64,000 nt of DNA from Metellina segmentata (lineage: Eukaryota; Arthropoda; Arachnida; Araneae; Tetragnathidae), in assembly GCA_947359465.1 (NCBI GenBank), contig OX375882.1, positions 52,760,509-52,824,508 on the forward strand. Reading direction: 5' to 3'. Below are positions 52,521 through 63,663 of this stretch, piece after piece. A program made the position numbers and the translations under genes. The notes beneath the pieces were generated by a model that ran no database searches, was not told the origin of the DNA, and saw nothing but the letters and a program-made list of their open reading frames with translations. Every line of letters starts with the position of its first letter. Within the stretch, counting starts at the first letter, position 1.

Positions 52521-53469
52521 AAACCTCTTCACTTTGTTTTATTATTTTTTATCTGAATTTTTACATCAAAGTAGTATTTTAAATTAGTATTTGATACATG
52601 AATTTGAAAATACATGAATATCTGTCATGTGTTTTCATTGATTTTAATTACTTTAAAATTGTAAAAGGTTCTGACTTACTTTGGCATCTTCCCCATTTCC
52701 ACACAATAAATCTTTACCTTCCAACCCAAAATTTCCTGATATCCATCGATGCTACTTATATTCAATCAGTTTTGCTTCTAAAATCTCAGGCAATTTAGAT
52801 TTCATACAAATAGTACGTTTGCCGATTTCATTGTTCAGTTGTCCCGACGAAATCAACCTATATCGCATAAATCATTTTATCTAAATTTTATTTTTAGATG
52901 TGCTGTTTGAGATTTTATATGTGTAAGCTATAAAAACAAAACTAATGCTAAATATATCATAATTCAATGACTTGCAGTGTAATTATATTACTAGAAGACA
53001 GTACAACATGTGTTCGCCAATGGAGTCAATAGAAGTCAGTGGGCGACAGAGTTTTGAAATTTTCCCATGGATATAATATTTCAGCCAAAGCCAATTCTTC
53101 CAATTTGTCCCAACAAATCAATTATTTAATGTTGGTCTATTACTTAGAAACACTCAAGAATATTTTCTATAACATGAACATTCTATAATTTTTAAAGTAA
53201 TATGTTTCATAGTATGGGAAATACTCGCAATACCGAACATTTTCAGTATTGCGTTCAATATAGGAGTAAAAAAAATTTAATTGAAATATAAAGAACATTT
53301 TTAAACAAAAGTTAATTAAATAAAGGACTCAACAAAGATATTTTGAACGTATTTATTTTCTCTTAAATAACTGACTTTTTTAAATGAGCCTCTAAAATAT
53401 TTCAACGCCTAGAAATACGAAGTTGTCCCTTTAAAAAAAAAACGGTTTTTAGATTGACGTTCAAAAGAG
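52521..53469. other. no gene seen beyond the dispersed repeat
   Basis: 52521-52750 matches 15920-16190. The rest is AT-rich without sustained frames. Confidence 0.5.
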
Positions 53470-53698
53470 AATACAGAACTTTTCCAAAGAATTCGATTCT
53501 AAGGAAGGGAGCAAGAGAACCTTTCTAAAGTATTCTAATCAAAGAAAAGGAGCAACAGAAACTTTCCGAAAGATTCTATTCAACAGAATAAGCCAGTAGA
53601 ATCCTTTAAACAGATTCTATCTCAAGGAAAGGACCAGAATCGTTCCAAAGAAATATTATATTCTAATTAAAGATCCAATAGAATTTTTCTAAAAGTTG
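53470..53698. repeat. degenerate minisatellite, period about 41 bp
   Basis: Five to six units beginning AGAAC/AGAAT...TTTCC.AAAG, then ATTCTAATC.AAGGAAAGGA.CA, at roughly 53474, 53513, 53556, 53598, 53636 and 53680. Units differ by about a quarter of positions. Confidence 0.65.
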
Positions 53699-53823
53699 AA
53701 AACATTCAATTATACTTTAGAAAGATGTGGTTAGAAAAACATTAAGGGTGTGTTTTGTAATACAAGCAATACTACACGACTAGAAAATTTAGTAACGCTA
53801 AGGGAATAAATGTTCGTAATATA

Positions 53824-54488
53824 CACTGCTGTTCATTTAAAATACAACAAGAGTTTTTGAGTCGACCGTAAATTTGTCAGCGGGAAGTTGAGAATGGTAA
53901 ATGTTAATGAGAGTGAAGCATTAAATCAGTCTGCGAATTAAATGCACACGATAGAGGATGAAATGTTATTCGGAAGATATAAAAGATTTCAAAAAGCAAA
54001 TCTCAGACATTACATTGTGTCCAGTACATTGCATTAAATTAACTCGTCATGTTATTCCACTTGTGAACAAAAACTAATTTTGTAAGAGCCAATAGAAAGA
54101 CATAAAATGAAACTGCTAAAGGTTTTCACGATAGCCTGAAGAGTTATTTCGCCAAAATGCAGCTCCAAAGCGAATTTCACGTCTTAGTAAAGTCATTAAT
54201 GCATGTCTGTAAAACTTCATTTTAAAATCACCTTATGTAAAACACATTTAGCGTGAACTTTTCTAAAAAGATATAATAGTATGAAGTATTCTTCCGATAA
54301 CGTTTGTTAACCTGTTGTTCGTGAATTCAAATTAGAAGTTCAAAATTGATATATCACTGTACACGTTTAAGAGCAAATGAACTTAGAAAAATCTAGAAAA
54401 GAGGGTAGAGAAACGCTCTAACTGTTTTTCCTTTCAGAAATTTATTTATGACATTTAAAATATTTATAATTATTGTTTCCTATTTTAG
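53824..54488. other. no gene seen; one Tc1-like end
   Basis: TACACTGCTGTTCATTTAAA at 53824 resembles the end of the Tc1 element (CACTGCTGTTTGTAAAAAAT), but no inverted partner was found. The rest is AT-rich intron-like DNA up to the splice acceptor at 54487-54488. Confidence 0.45.
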
Positions 54489-54712
54489 GGTACTTCAGAG
54501 AAAATTTGGGATCCTACGATTGGCTGCTCTATTTATTAGCGATCCTTTCACTGATGTGTAGTTTTTTATACTTACTTATGCCATACACAGTCTTGTATAA
54601 GGCGAGTGGAAGGAGGTCCACACAAGTATATAGATTCTATTATGAAGAAAAACATCAGAACTTGAATCACATCCACATTTTTCAAATATTCGGCATGTTT
54701 ATATTGTTTTGA
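54489..54712 (+). CDS. second monocarboxylate transporter-like gene, last coding exon
   Basis: A pyrimidine-rich acceptor (TTGTTTCCTATTTTAG, ending 54488) precedes an exon in phase 1: YFRENLGSYDWLLYLLAILS, LMCSFLYLLMPYTVLYKASG, then a 35-residue hydrophilic and aromatic tail to TGA 54710-54712. It matches the minus-strand exon at 24021-24157 (FFRDSLGSYVWLIYFCSFLS) in the same phase and position, so it encodes the final helix and tail of an MCT paralogue. No matching main exon (about 1.1 kb) is seen on the plus strand anywhere in the window. Either the preceding intron is longer than 54 kb, or this is an orphan or duplicated exon. Confidence 0.7.
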
Positions 54713-55801
54713 GTCAAAGTGAATTTTTAAAAATGAAAGTTTGAACTGTGGCATTATAAAACAAAAGAATCCGTGTTTAATTTATAATCATTAGTTACAG
54801 TTCCAAAAAATGTTTTCTTGCTTTGGATCCAATTTACAGGAGTTCTTGATGTCCTTTCCTTCGAATAATATTCAAAAGGTGTCTCGGAGAATCATAAAAG
54901 CTTTTCCATGACAATCTGAAACACTGCGGTATGTGGTCAGAACTAGCAATGCTGTTATCATGACAGTTATAAGAGTTAGTTAAAATTTATTTCATGCCAC
55001 ATATTTAATAGCTTTGGTCGGACCAATTATAAATCTTGATAATGCTGTTTATTAAGGGAGTGAATCCTCTCTTTCTAGAAAAAGCTTTGCACTCCTTCGG
55101 ATATAGCGCGATGTTGACACAAATATGTACACATATGCTTTACTGCTATGTAGCATTTAATAGTGTACAATTTTTGAAAGAAAAGCATTCGTATGTTGTG
55201 TGAATCCTAATTTTTGGCAGTTTAATGCACTCATTTGTACGGTAGCCAAGCCTGATATTAGTCCGGTTATCAATTATTTTATTAGTCTTCTAACTATTCA
55301 AAAGTATATAGTCTGAACATCTATGAGAAGCATTATTTCTTAAAATAAATAGCGGTTAAAGCAGTATTTCTGCTGCTATACGTGTTTCCTGTACGTATTT
55401 TAAGCTTCAAACCACTTGGATTGTTATTCGATTACAATTTCACCACTTCGTCCATAAAAATTTAAAATAATATATTTCTATATATTTTATTTGTGGTAGT
55501 TCATGGGTCTGTACTTATTAGATTAAGCACCAAAAGTAACCAAAAAGACGACAAACGATAAGGCGAAAGCATTTGGACAGCAGAAGTAAAATCTTTGACT
55601 GTCTGGTTTGTTTATTTACATTGAAAATGACTCCCTTTGCATATTTTTTAAAGATAAGATCAAACACATTTACCTGGTAAGAAAGAAGATTCATATAAAA
55701 TATGAAGGAACAAGTGTCATTTCTAGTTACATGCAGTTTTCCCTTGAATTTTTGTACCCATTTGTGGTGTGAATAAAGAGGTTTTTTAAAAACCTTTAGA
55801 C
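54713..55801. other. no gene seen
   Basis: Probable 3' untranslated and intergenic DNA after the MCT exon, AT-rich. Confidence 0.5.
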
Positions 55802-56079
55802 CAGGGGTGGCCAACCTTTAACATACAATGCTTCAAATTTTTTCACATACGAGTTCAAATGCGCCATACAACTCGAGCACCTTTTCTACCTTCTTACTTT
55901 CATTGGTCTCCTGGCATATCCTTAATAACCTTTTTAATACTAGTATGTTAAAGACATAATTAACATTTTAAATTATTTAATTATTGTATAGGAAACTATC
56001 TATTACAGCACGTAAACATTACTTACCATTAGTGAGACTTTTGAGCCTGTTGGGATTTCGCTAGTTTTTCAAGGGGTTT

Positions 56080-56999
56080 GGTGTTAAATTTGTTACAGAA
56101 AGCAGCAGAGAATTCTTCAAATTTGAATCAATCATTCACGACCTCGTTTTACTTTTAATAATTTTCATGGATGAAAATGCTTGTTCAGATCAATATGTCA
56201 TTCTGAAACGACATACATAATTTTTTGCAAATTTATTTAGTTCTGGGAAAAATTCACAGGCTAGAAATTAATCATGTGAACGCCAGAAATTAATCATGTC
56301 AGAAGCATTTTGATCTGAAAAAATCTCATCACATTTCATTTTTAAAAATGAATTTTTTTTTAATCAGTTCCAATTGTAGTATGTTACTAGGCATCTTCAT
56401 TACGTTTTGTTCACTAAGTGAAAATGGGTTTATAAATGCGAGCCTGCAGTTTTCTTCTTTAGCCAAATCATTTAAACGATTTTCAAAAGACTTAATTTTA
56501 CTTTTTCAATATATTTGGTCAAATTGTTATCATCCGCAGCACATTCACTCTGTTCTTTTAAGTGTGAAAATTTACTAAAATCCTGATTTTCTAACTAAGA
56601 GATGAAGAGTTTTAATTTCATTTTAAATGAATTGATGGTATTTACTAAGCTGGGAAATAATTTATTGTTTCCTTGTAGTTTCGAATTTAGATCATTGAGA
56701 TGTCTAGTAACATCAACTAAAAATGATAAATCAAATAGCCATTTTCCCTGTTCTAAAAAATTTTAACATAGTTTTTCAATTTCCAAAATCTACTCAGAAC
56801 CTGTCCTCTAGAAAGCCAGCGCACCTCACAATGAAGGATACGTTCATCATATTCCAAATCTAATAATTCGCAATATTATCTGATTTCTCGTCTGTTTAAT
56901 GCTCTTGCTCTAATTTTATTCACATTTCACAACCGGTAACATAAAATGCTGCAGTTTTAAAGTTTTTCCACACAGTGCCTTTTGGTGTATAAAGCAGTA
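56080..56999 (-). pseudogene. hAT transposase C-terminal half with dimerisation region
   Basis: After the insert: NKIRARALNRREIR, ELLDLEYDERILHCEVRWLS, RGQVLSRFWKL, LVDVTRHLNDLNSKLQGNNK, FINPFSLSEQNV, ELNKFAKNYVCRF and SEQAFSSMKIIKSKTRS. The last block is the hAT C-terminal dimerisation region. The order continues that of 58941-59574 and of the relic at 16150-18790. Many stops; the Asp block expected between the halves (TDGAP) is not visible. Confidence 0.75.
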
Positions 57000-57388
57000 G
57001 GGGAGAGTGGGGATGAATGGGACAAATTTCACATTTTTATTAATATTGCAGAAATTTTACATTTTTCAATTAAGTAACAATACTTATACTAATATTTGAA
57101 CTGTTAGTTACATATAAATAAATGCATTCAATCAATTTACTATCATTTTAAATTACAAGAATATTTTTTATGAGTGCATGTATATTGTCCCATTCATCCC
57201 CATGAAGGGGATGAATGGGACAAAAGTAGGGATGAATGGGACTGGTAAAAAATAAGTTAGAAATTGAAAAAACCTCAATTATTTTATTTAATATTGCATT
57301 TATTTCAACTTGATAACAAATGTGGGAAAAGACATTTCCATTTTTCCAAAGAAAAAAGCGTTTAAAGTGAAAAAAAAGTTAGTTTACT

Positions 57389-57817
57389 CTATTTTACATC
57401 ATATTGATTAAACTTAACATCAGAAGACAAAAGTCCTTTTGTTCTTTCTGTTCCTAATGTTCGAGGCTTTGGCAGTTTCATTATAATATCTTCAAAGTCA
57501 ACAATATAAATTTCCGGCATGTCCTTGTAATAAAATAAAAAGGTGTTTTCTTTTAAGAAATTGTTTTTTAAAACTCTAGCAACATAACATATTACTTTCT
57601 TTTTTCCACTGAATTTTGTTAAGATGAAATCATCTTCTGCTATGTCATCTGGAATAAGATTCTGCATTGGATTATCCAAATCCCCTTCATCCCTTGATGA
57701 ATCACTTTCATATTGAAGCGATAAAGTGTCAGAATCCTCTGCACTACCGTTTTCCTGTTCGACTATAGACAGTTTGTTTTTAATTTTCGTCAACTTCTGT
57801 TTCTTTGTTTTTGCCAT
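57389..57817 (-). CDS. C-terminal tail of pogo-like transposase
   Basis: ATG at 57815-57817 (MAKTKKQKLTKIKNKLSIVE). An acidic, Ser-rich region is followed by DDFILTKFSGKKKVICYVAR, VDFEDIIMKLPKPRTLGTER and SDVKFNQYDVK. This block (FVLVKF...YVGxV ... I.RLPKP ... F..D) is what I know from the C-terminal end of arthropod pogo/Tigger-like transposases. 142 residues, uninterrupted. It probably became a separate short frame after loss of the core. Confidence 0.6.
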   Translation of the reverse strand: MAKTKKQKLTKIKNKLSIVEQENGSAEDSDTLSLQYESDSSRDEGDLDNPMQNLIPDDIAEDDFILTKFSGKKKVICYVARVLKNNFLKENTFLFYYKDMPEIYIVDFEDIIMKLPKPRTLGTERTKGLLSSDVKFNQYDVK

Positions 57818-57985
57818 TTCTTGTTCCTCAATGACTTGTTTTATGGTGTATCAGTTAATACACTTCCTTGTTTGAATAGTGGTTAAATCATAACACATTT
57901 GGGATGAAATTTGAAAGTATTCACACAATTTATTTTCTTCTTCACAAGAAAATATTTTCCTGTTTCCGACATTGGGATTTGGGAC

Positions 57986-58174
57986 TTAGGATTCTATATC
58001 ACTGTTCTGATTAGCTTCTATAACATATCTACTCAAAGTTGACTTCGACATGTTGAATGCTCTTGCAACTGTTTTTAAAGGCATTCCTTTTGTAACAACC
58101 TTATTAACAGCTTCTTTAATGGTTGATGATAAACTCCTAATTCTCTCAGTTTTCTTTTTCCAATTCCGTGGCAT
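57986..58174 (-). CDS. psq/CENP-B-type helix-turn-helix protein (pogo N terminus)
   Basis: ATG at 58172-58174: MPRNWKKKTERIRSLSSTIK, then EAVNKVVTKGMPLKTVARAF and NMSKSTLSRYV, a classic psq helix-turn-helix. The frame ends after about 62 residues (NQNSDIES). In full pogo-like transposases a second HTH and the DDE domain follow; here they are missing. Such a short protein could still bind the element ends; that is inference. Confidence 0.65.
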   Translation of the reverse strand: MPRNWKKKTERIRSLSSTIKEAVNKVVTKGMPLKTVARAFNMSKSTLSRYVIEANQNSDIES

Positions 58175-58940
58175 CCTACAAAAGTAAAATAACATTAATT
58201 TTTAAAAAACACATGATTAAAAAAACAAATGAAAGTACTTACCCATTTTTTATTTAAAAAATTTTACAACAAAGAAATAGAATATGTGATAAAATTAAAT
58301 GTCTAAGTTAAAAATTTTATGCCTGTGACTGTAAAATAATTTGTTTTATTATCAGACTTCCCTATTTATCCTATAGGCTTGATCAACAATATAACTAAGA
58401 GCCTTAATAAATTTAAAACTACTCATATACCAAATTTTAGTTTATAAAAAAAAAATTAATAAAATGAGTTGAACATTGCAAGGTATTGATGCAAAGTTTC
58501 AAAACCAGAAAATGAAGGGATGGGTGGGACTGTCCCATTCATCCCCCAAATTGTTGTCCCATTCATCCCCATACCCACTTGTTTATATAAATCAAAGAGT
58601 ATGCTTAGAAAACAACTATGCATTTTCTCCATTTAAATTGTAAATCATAGTAAAATAAGAATATTTTCAACACACAAAAATATTTCTAGCTTTAAATAAA
58701 TAACTTTTTAATAAACTCTTATGAAATTGAAACAAAAAAACTTACTTTTGGTATGGAAAAAAACACTTTGTAGTCCTGTTTAAACCAACATGGAAGCTAA
58801 TGGTTTAAAACTCAATTTGCTGAATAGGCTAGTTGCTGCCATCTACTAGGTGAAAAATCAAACATATAAAGTTTACTTAAGGTATAAAAAATTCATTTGT
58901 CCCATTCATCCCCTGTCCCATCCATCCCCACTCTCCCCTA

Positions 58941-59574
58941 ATATTTTAGTACAGGACGATTAAAAAAATTTTCAAGCGAAGTTGTAGTGTCATTGTTTTT
59001 AACTATTATTGACGACGCTCTGTTAGTACACACACTGATGAGTTTTCTAGGCATGATTTTACTTTTTCAAATATGTCTACTCCTCTTGTTTTACTGTGTA
59101 ATGACTCCAGACTAGCAAGTTCTTCAAAGACATTAAAATTATCATCAATTATTCTTATAAAAATGCTTAACTGGGCTACATCACATATGTCCGTTGATTC
59201 ATCCAAAGCTAGAGAAAAGAAGGTACGTCTTTTTTCGCCAATTTTAAAACTATTTCATAAGACGCTTCTGTCATTGCCAAGTCTTCACAACTTACTTTAA
59301 CAAAAAGATTTTGTCTTCTGATATCTTCCTTTTTCTTAATCGCGTATTCGTTTCGTTACTCAGACCCAAGAACGAGCTTCAATTTTCCTTCTATGTTAGC
59401 CTGATGTTGTGTTTTATAGTGTCTATTAAGATCATGTCTTCTATTATGTGAAAGAGTACTTTCGCAAACAATTCAAAACGGATTTCCTAATGGACTTGCT
59501 ATAAATAACAGTTCATATTCCCACTGTTCATTACATTCACGTTTACTATCACTTTTTACGCTTCTTTTGCTCAT
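58941..59574 (-). pseudogene. hAT transposase N-terminal half
   Basis: ATG near 59574 reads MSKRSVKSDSKRECNEQWEY, then ELLFIASPLGNPF, a stop, CESTLSHNRRHDLNRHYKTQ (BED-type zinc finger with Cys lost in part) and ANIEGKLKLVLG. Further on ALDESTDICDVAQLSIFIRI (catalytic Asp block), FEELASLESLHSKTRGVDIF and KVKSCLE. Several frame breaks. The reading stops where the pogo-like element enters. Confidence 0.75.
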
Positions 59575-60026
59575 TTTCTTTCGCACTAAGAAGGCTGTAC
59601 GAATTGAACTGTGAGCACTCTGGTTTAAAAATATGAAGTTGTTGCATATTTCCTGGGCGTGTTTATATTACTATTTCCTGTGAGTGTTTATATTACTAAT
59701 TTCTGTGTTTACATTACTGCTCAGTTAATTTTGTCTGATGCAATCCTTGTCTCGCGCAATGCATTGAACCAATTGCCTGTGTGTTTACGCTGATCATATC
59801 GTTCTTATGCCCGTCTGTTGTGATGTTTATTTATAATTATTAAATGTCTTGTTGAACTTTTGAGTGCATTTTTATTTTTATATTACAAGACATAACAGAA
59901 GATGGATTTTCTCAGTTATGGTGCTTATTTCAAAAAAATAAGTACTCGCTGCAATGCGCCACTTGTAATCATCTAATGCGCCACGTTTGGCGCATGCGCC
60001 ACAGGTTGGCCACCTCTGCTTTAGAC

Positions 60027-60130
60027 TAGTGATGGGCAGAATCGAGTACTTTTGAGTATCGAGTACTTAGTATTCGAGTACTTTCAAGTATCGAGTACTA
60101 TTCGAATACACGAAAAAAACGATTAATCGA
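60027..60130. repeat. hAT-like end with GAGTACTT repeats
   Basis: TAGTGATGGGCAGAATCGAG followed by four alternating units of GAGTACTTTNAGTATC type. It looks like the terminal and subterminal part of a hAT-type MITE; the far end was not found. The complete hAT element inserted directly beside it. Confidence 0.5.
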
Positions 60131-60189
60131 TATAAGAATCTGAGAATTACGATATATGGCTTTTATTTGTAAAAAAACTTAATATGTCA

Positions 60190-60290
60190 CGTGTTACTTG
60201 GTATAGTGGTTAGAATCACGGATTTGGAGTAACACGGAACGTGGTTCGAATCCAGATCTAGGACTGTGCTTCCTTAAACAAAAAATATTA
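60190..60290 (+). repeat. tRNA-derived SINE head or tRNA pseudogene
   Basis: GGTATAGTGGTTAGAATC (A-box region) and GTGGTTCGAATCC (B-box) lie about 35 bp apart. Stems do not pair well enough for a working tRNA. Confidence 0.55.
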
Positions 60291-62528
60291 AAAATCAAAT
60301 TAGTTTGATTTTTTTTGCTTTGTAAAAGGATTGGGTTTTTTTCTCTCACAAAACTCTGAATGTTTTCTAAATTAAATGTTTGAACATTTTTTTCTTCCGA
60401 ATTATTAATATAAATTTTTAAAAATTTTGTTTAAATGAAAATTACTATTATTTCTCTTTTTGAACTTGTTAAAAGCCAAAATACAATTTACAAATTGCCG
60501 AATTTTTTAATTTTTATCTCGATTTTACAAATCATTTTTTAATTTAAGTTTTTGCATTTTATGGATTTGGTTTTCTACTATAATTTGAGGAAATAATCAC
60601 TCAACAGGAAACAAGTCAAACTTTTATTTTGAAGGGAACCCCAAATATAAGAACAAAAATTCTTTTTCTACAAAACTCTAAAAATATTTTAAAAGATGTA
60701 AGAGTGTTATTTTTAATACCAGGATCTGAAACTTTAAAAATATTTCTGTAAACTTAGCCCTTATTTCAATTCTTAATTTTTTTTTCAATATGGTATATTC
60801 ACATTTAATAAGATTAAAATCTGCTTGTTGAAGTTCAGACAATTAAATTAATACATATTACACTTGCACTGAACTAGTAAAAATTTGTAATTCCAATATT
60901 TAGGTAGTAATATTAATAACGATATACATATTAAATTTTTATCATGTCAGGATTTTTGCTTCACATACTGAGCAATATAGGGCTCTTACAATGACAAAAT
61001 AGGAGGGCATTTATCATCGTTTCATAACTTATTTCATAGTTCAGAAATCTGTTCGGTGAGACGTTGAAAATTCAATTAAAATAGTACTTTATTTCTAGTC
61101 CTCGTCTACAAGTTCTCATAATGGCTTTATTTTCCTTCCGTACTTTCTTTGAATATTATTTCAAATCAGTCACAGTAATACTCCCAAGTGCTGTGTTCGC
61201 ATTAAACGTCAGGGTGGTCATGTTCGATGAGATTTGTTTCATTAGCAAAACTGACCGTATCTTGATGCACGATATATCTCATAACTAGAGGAAAACTGAC
61301 CCAATCTTCATCTTGTAATCAGATATTTTTTGTACTTGATGTTTTTCGTTGCAACCACTAGGGTAGTTAAACTGAATTCTTATTAAATTTGAAATTTTTA
61401 GAAACTTTAAAGCTTATTATTGTGAACTTAATGTTTCTTAACTATATTAATTTCAAATTTTTAAAATACCATTTGGTGTTAAATTTTGAGTAAATATTTT
61501 TATTCCAATCAATTGAATAAAAACACCCAAGCTTGTAAAATCTATATATTTTAATTGGATTTGCTTAAGTGTAAAGAACCATAAATTAGTAATTTTTTGT
61601 TAAACCCACAGATCTTAAGAACATGTCATCCACGACTGAGTGTCAGTACAATAACCAACTAATTAATGTAAATGCCGAGAATGGAACAAGTATTGTTCAG
61701 GGGCTGTTTCTTCTGGTGTCTAATTTCTCTCTCTTCCAAGGAAGGCACTTTGGACACAATTGTCTTGTTCGAGAATTTTTCTGCTACTAACAATACTCCC
61801 TAATGTTACATAACAGGGCACCGTTAATAGGCAACGCCATCTACATTTATAATAAGTATATTTCAGACTGAATACACCAATTTGATGTTTTAAAAGCTAT
61901 TACAATTATATTCTGTAACTTAAAACATGTCCTAAAATGAACGATTCCATTTCCACATCACCCATGGGGTAGGAATCATGATGCACTTTTTTTATAGAGG
62001 TATCGCCAAGAGCTCTAATCCTCTTTAGCAGAGGTTCTCACCTCTAAATTTAATAACCAGTTTACGATGTAAACTGATTTTTCCTGTAGGAACCTTAGAT
62101 ATAGAATGCATGAAAAACTAAATTTAAAATTAGGAAAACTGCAAACATTTAAATTACTTTACAAACTTTAAGGAGGGAAAACATAAGAAAGATCAAGCTA
62201 GAGAGGAAAACCACTGCTCTTCTTCAGATTCCAAATGCCTAAAAGAAAAGAGAAAGCAAACATAAAAACATGTGTGCCGAACTTAGCCACCACTACAAAA
62301 ATTAACTTAAGTTTACTAGTATATATAACTAGCAGTGTAACTCGTCTTTACTTTTAATACTTTTGGTAGATACACGCTGCTAAACATATAATGTTTAAGA
62401 ACAGTTCACTATCGGCAATCTTCAAGCAATTCAATGACTGATTGTCAGGACTTAAATGAAACCATGTATCTTCTTGGCCTCAATGGTGGACACATCTAAT
62501 CTCACTTCTAATTTAAGAGCCTGAGTTG
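60291..62528. other. no gene seen
   Basis: 2.2 kb of AT-rich DNA without sustained frames or recognised repeats. Confidence 0.5.
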
Positions 62529-63150
62529 TCTCTAAGATTCAAGTGAGACGAGAATTAACCATCTTTTCAAAAAGTTAGCACATGCAGCTGGTGAGTGGGA
62601 TTGGCTTATTGTTATATACATATGTTGGATCTTTACAGGTTTTTGAAAAGGTATAAGAAAGGAGTGTATACAAGCCAAAGGGAAGACATGTTCCTCCAAT
62701 ATGTGATGATACAGATGTAATATGTTATAAAGTGAGTGACAGGAAAGATGTATCATTAGATATACAATGCCATCAGGACAGGCACAGTTTTTCTGGTCCT
62801 TTTTAAAGCATCGCATCAATCCTTTTTCTCTGAATTGAGTTATACGAGAGCTCAGATCAAGAATGGAAATTAATGCAATGGGATTATGCATGTTTTGTGC
62901 GCTGAAATGTCTCTGGATAGGTGTTAAAACAGGGAGCTGCAGAAAAAGCATGTGCAATGGCATTTACTATCGACAGACTCTGAGATATGTTGCCTATTTG
63001 CTTCAATGAAGGAGATCGAATATAATCTCATTGCCTTCCGAAATCTGTCCCATAACTGTGTAGGAGCAGCAGATGTTATGCTAAAAGCATATTTTTGCCA
63101 AGATTCCCTTAGGCCTTTGTGTCGCACTCTTTGAGCATTGCCTTTCACTC
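62529..63150 (-). pseudogene. Jockey-like non-LTR retrotransposon fragment (RT N-terminal region)
   Basis: Minus-strand reading: RVRHKGLRESWQKYAFSITS, DRFRKAMRLYS and HISESVDSKCHCTCFF, then in another frame CPDGIVYLMIHLSCHSLYN, ILEEHVFPLACIHSFLIPFQ and SHSPAACANFLKRW. The order (linker between endonuclease and RT, then PDGI and the first RT blocks) is that of Jockey-type LINEs. It ends abruptly at about 62529, before the catalytic block, and both flanks are unrelated. Dead fragment. Confidence 0.7.
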
Positions 63151-63321
63151 GTTACTGCATAAATACGAGCACTTTAGGCACTGAATATCACTTCTTGCTT
63201 TAGCGATCTAATGTACATCATGCTTATCTTGTCTCATATAGAAATCTTTGTCATAATATGAACACTTACGTTTTTATTCTTTTAAACCTGATCTGGATGA
63301 CTCAGTTTCAAATATATCTTG

Positions 63322-63649
63322 GTAATGGTAATTTTAGTTAACGTCGTATTAAAGCAACACAATGGGCTATTGACGACGGTCCGGGATCAGTCCCTTAAGG
63401 GAAAGATCCATGGACAACACTTCGTGATTTTGAACCACGGTCAGATGACGAAGCAACACCTGAGCTGGCACCCCACTCTCCAAACTTCTACACCAACCCA
63501 ATGTGAAGACTTTGGGCCACGACAGATTTAAGGTGCACCAGCCGTCTCTACACCATACGCTTACAAACATCCATGCCAAGACCCGGATTTGAACAAGAAA
63601 CGTTCCGATCTAGAGGCTAACACCTTAATCACTATACCGGTTGATCGGC
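63322..63649 (-). repeat. tRNA-derived SINE with 14-bp target duplication
   Basis: On the minus strand GCCGATCAACCGGTATAGTG, ATTAAGGTGTTAGCC (A box) and TTGTTCAAATCCGGG (B box) form a tRNA-like head. An unrelated body follows, ending in TTAACTAAAATTACC. TCAAATATATCTTG flanks it perfectly (63308-63321 and 63650-63663). Body pieces recur at 30222 and 44369. Mobilised in trans by a LINE. Confidence 0.85.
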
Positions 63650-63663
63650 TCAAATATATCTTG

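Larger units (their letters stand above)
57009..58929. repeat. nine subterminal copies of GTCCCATTCATCCCC
   Basis: Positions 57009-57023, 57187-57201, 57207-57221, 57229-57242, 58517-58530 (diverged), 58532-58546, 58556-58570, 58899-58913 and 58915-58929, in both orientations. None lies in the middle of the element. Likely transposase-binding sites. Confidence 0.8.
57000..58938 (-). mobile_element. pogo-like (Tc1/mariner superfamily) deletion derivative
   Basis: Inverted ends GGGGAGAGTGGGGATGAATG (57000) and, minus strand from 58938, GGGGAGAGTGGGGATGGATG. TA on both sides (56998-56999, 58939-58940). It carries a psq/pogo-type HTH and a C-terminal transposase tail but no DDE core. Nine copies of GTCCCATTCATCCCC or its complement lie near the two ends. 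Confidence 0.85.
55802..60018 (-). mobile_element. hAT transposon with perfect 8-bp target duplication, carrying a nested insert
   Basis: Ends CAGGGGTGGCCAACCT (55802) and, on the minus strand from 60018, CAGAGGTGGCCAACCTGTGG. CTTTAGAC flanks it exactly (55794-55801 and 60019-60026). Minus-strand transposase fragments of the GTF2IRD2/ZBED type run from about 59574 to 56080, split by the pogo-like element 57000-58938. Own length without the insert is about 2.28 kb. Confidence 0.92.

Noticed and set aside
60190..60290. A functional tRNA gene
   Set aside because: A and B boxes are present, but the T stem and acceptor do not pair and the anticodon arm is not formed; SINE head or pseudogene is the better call.
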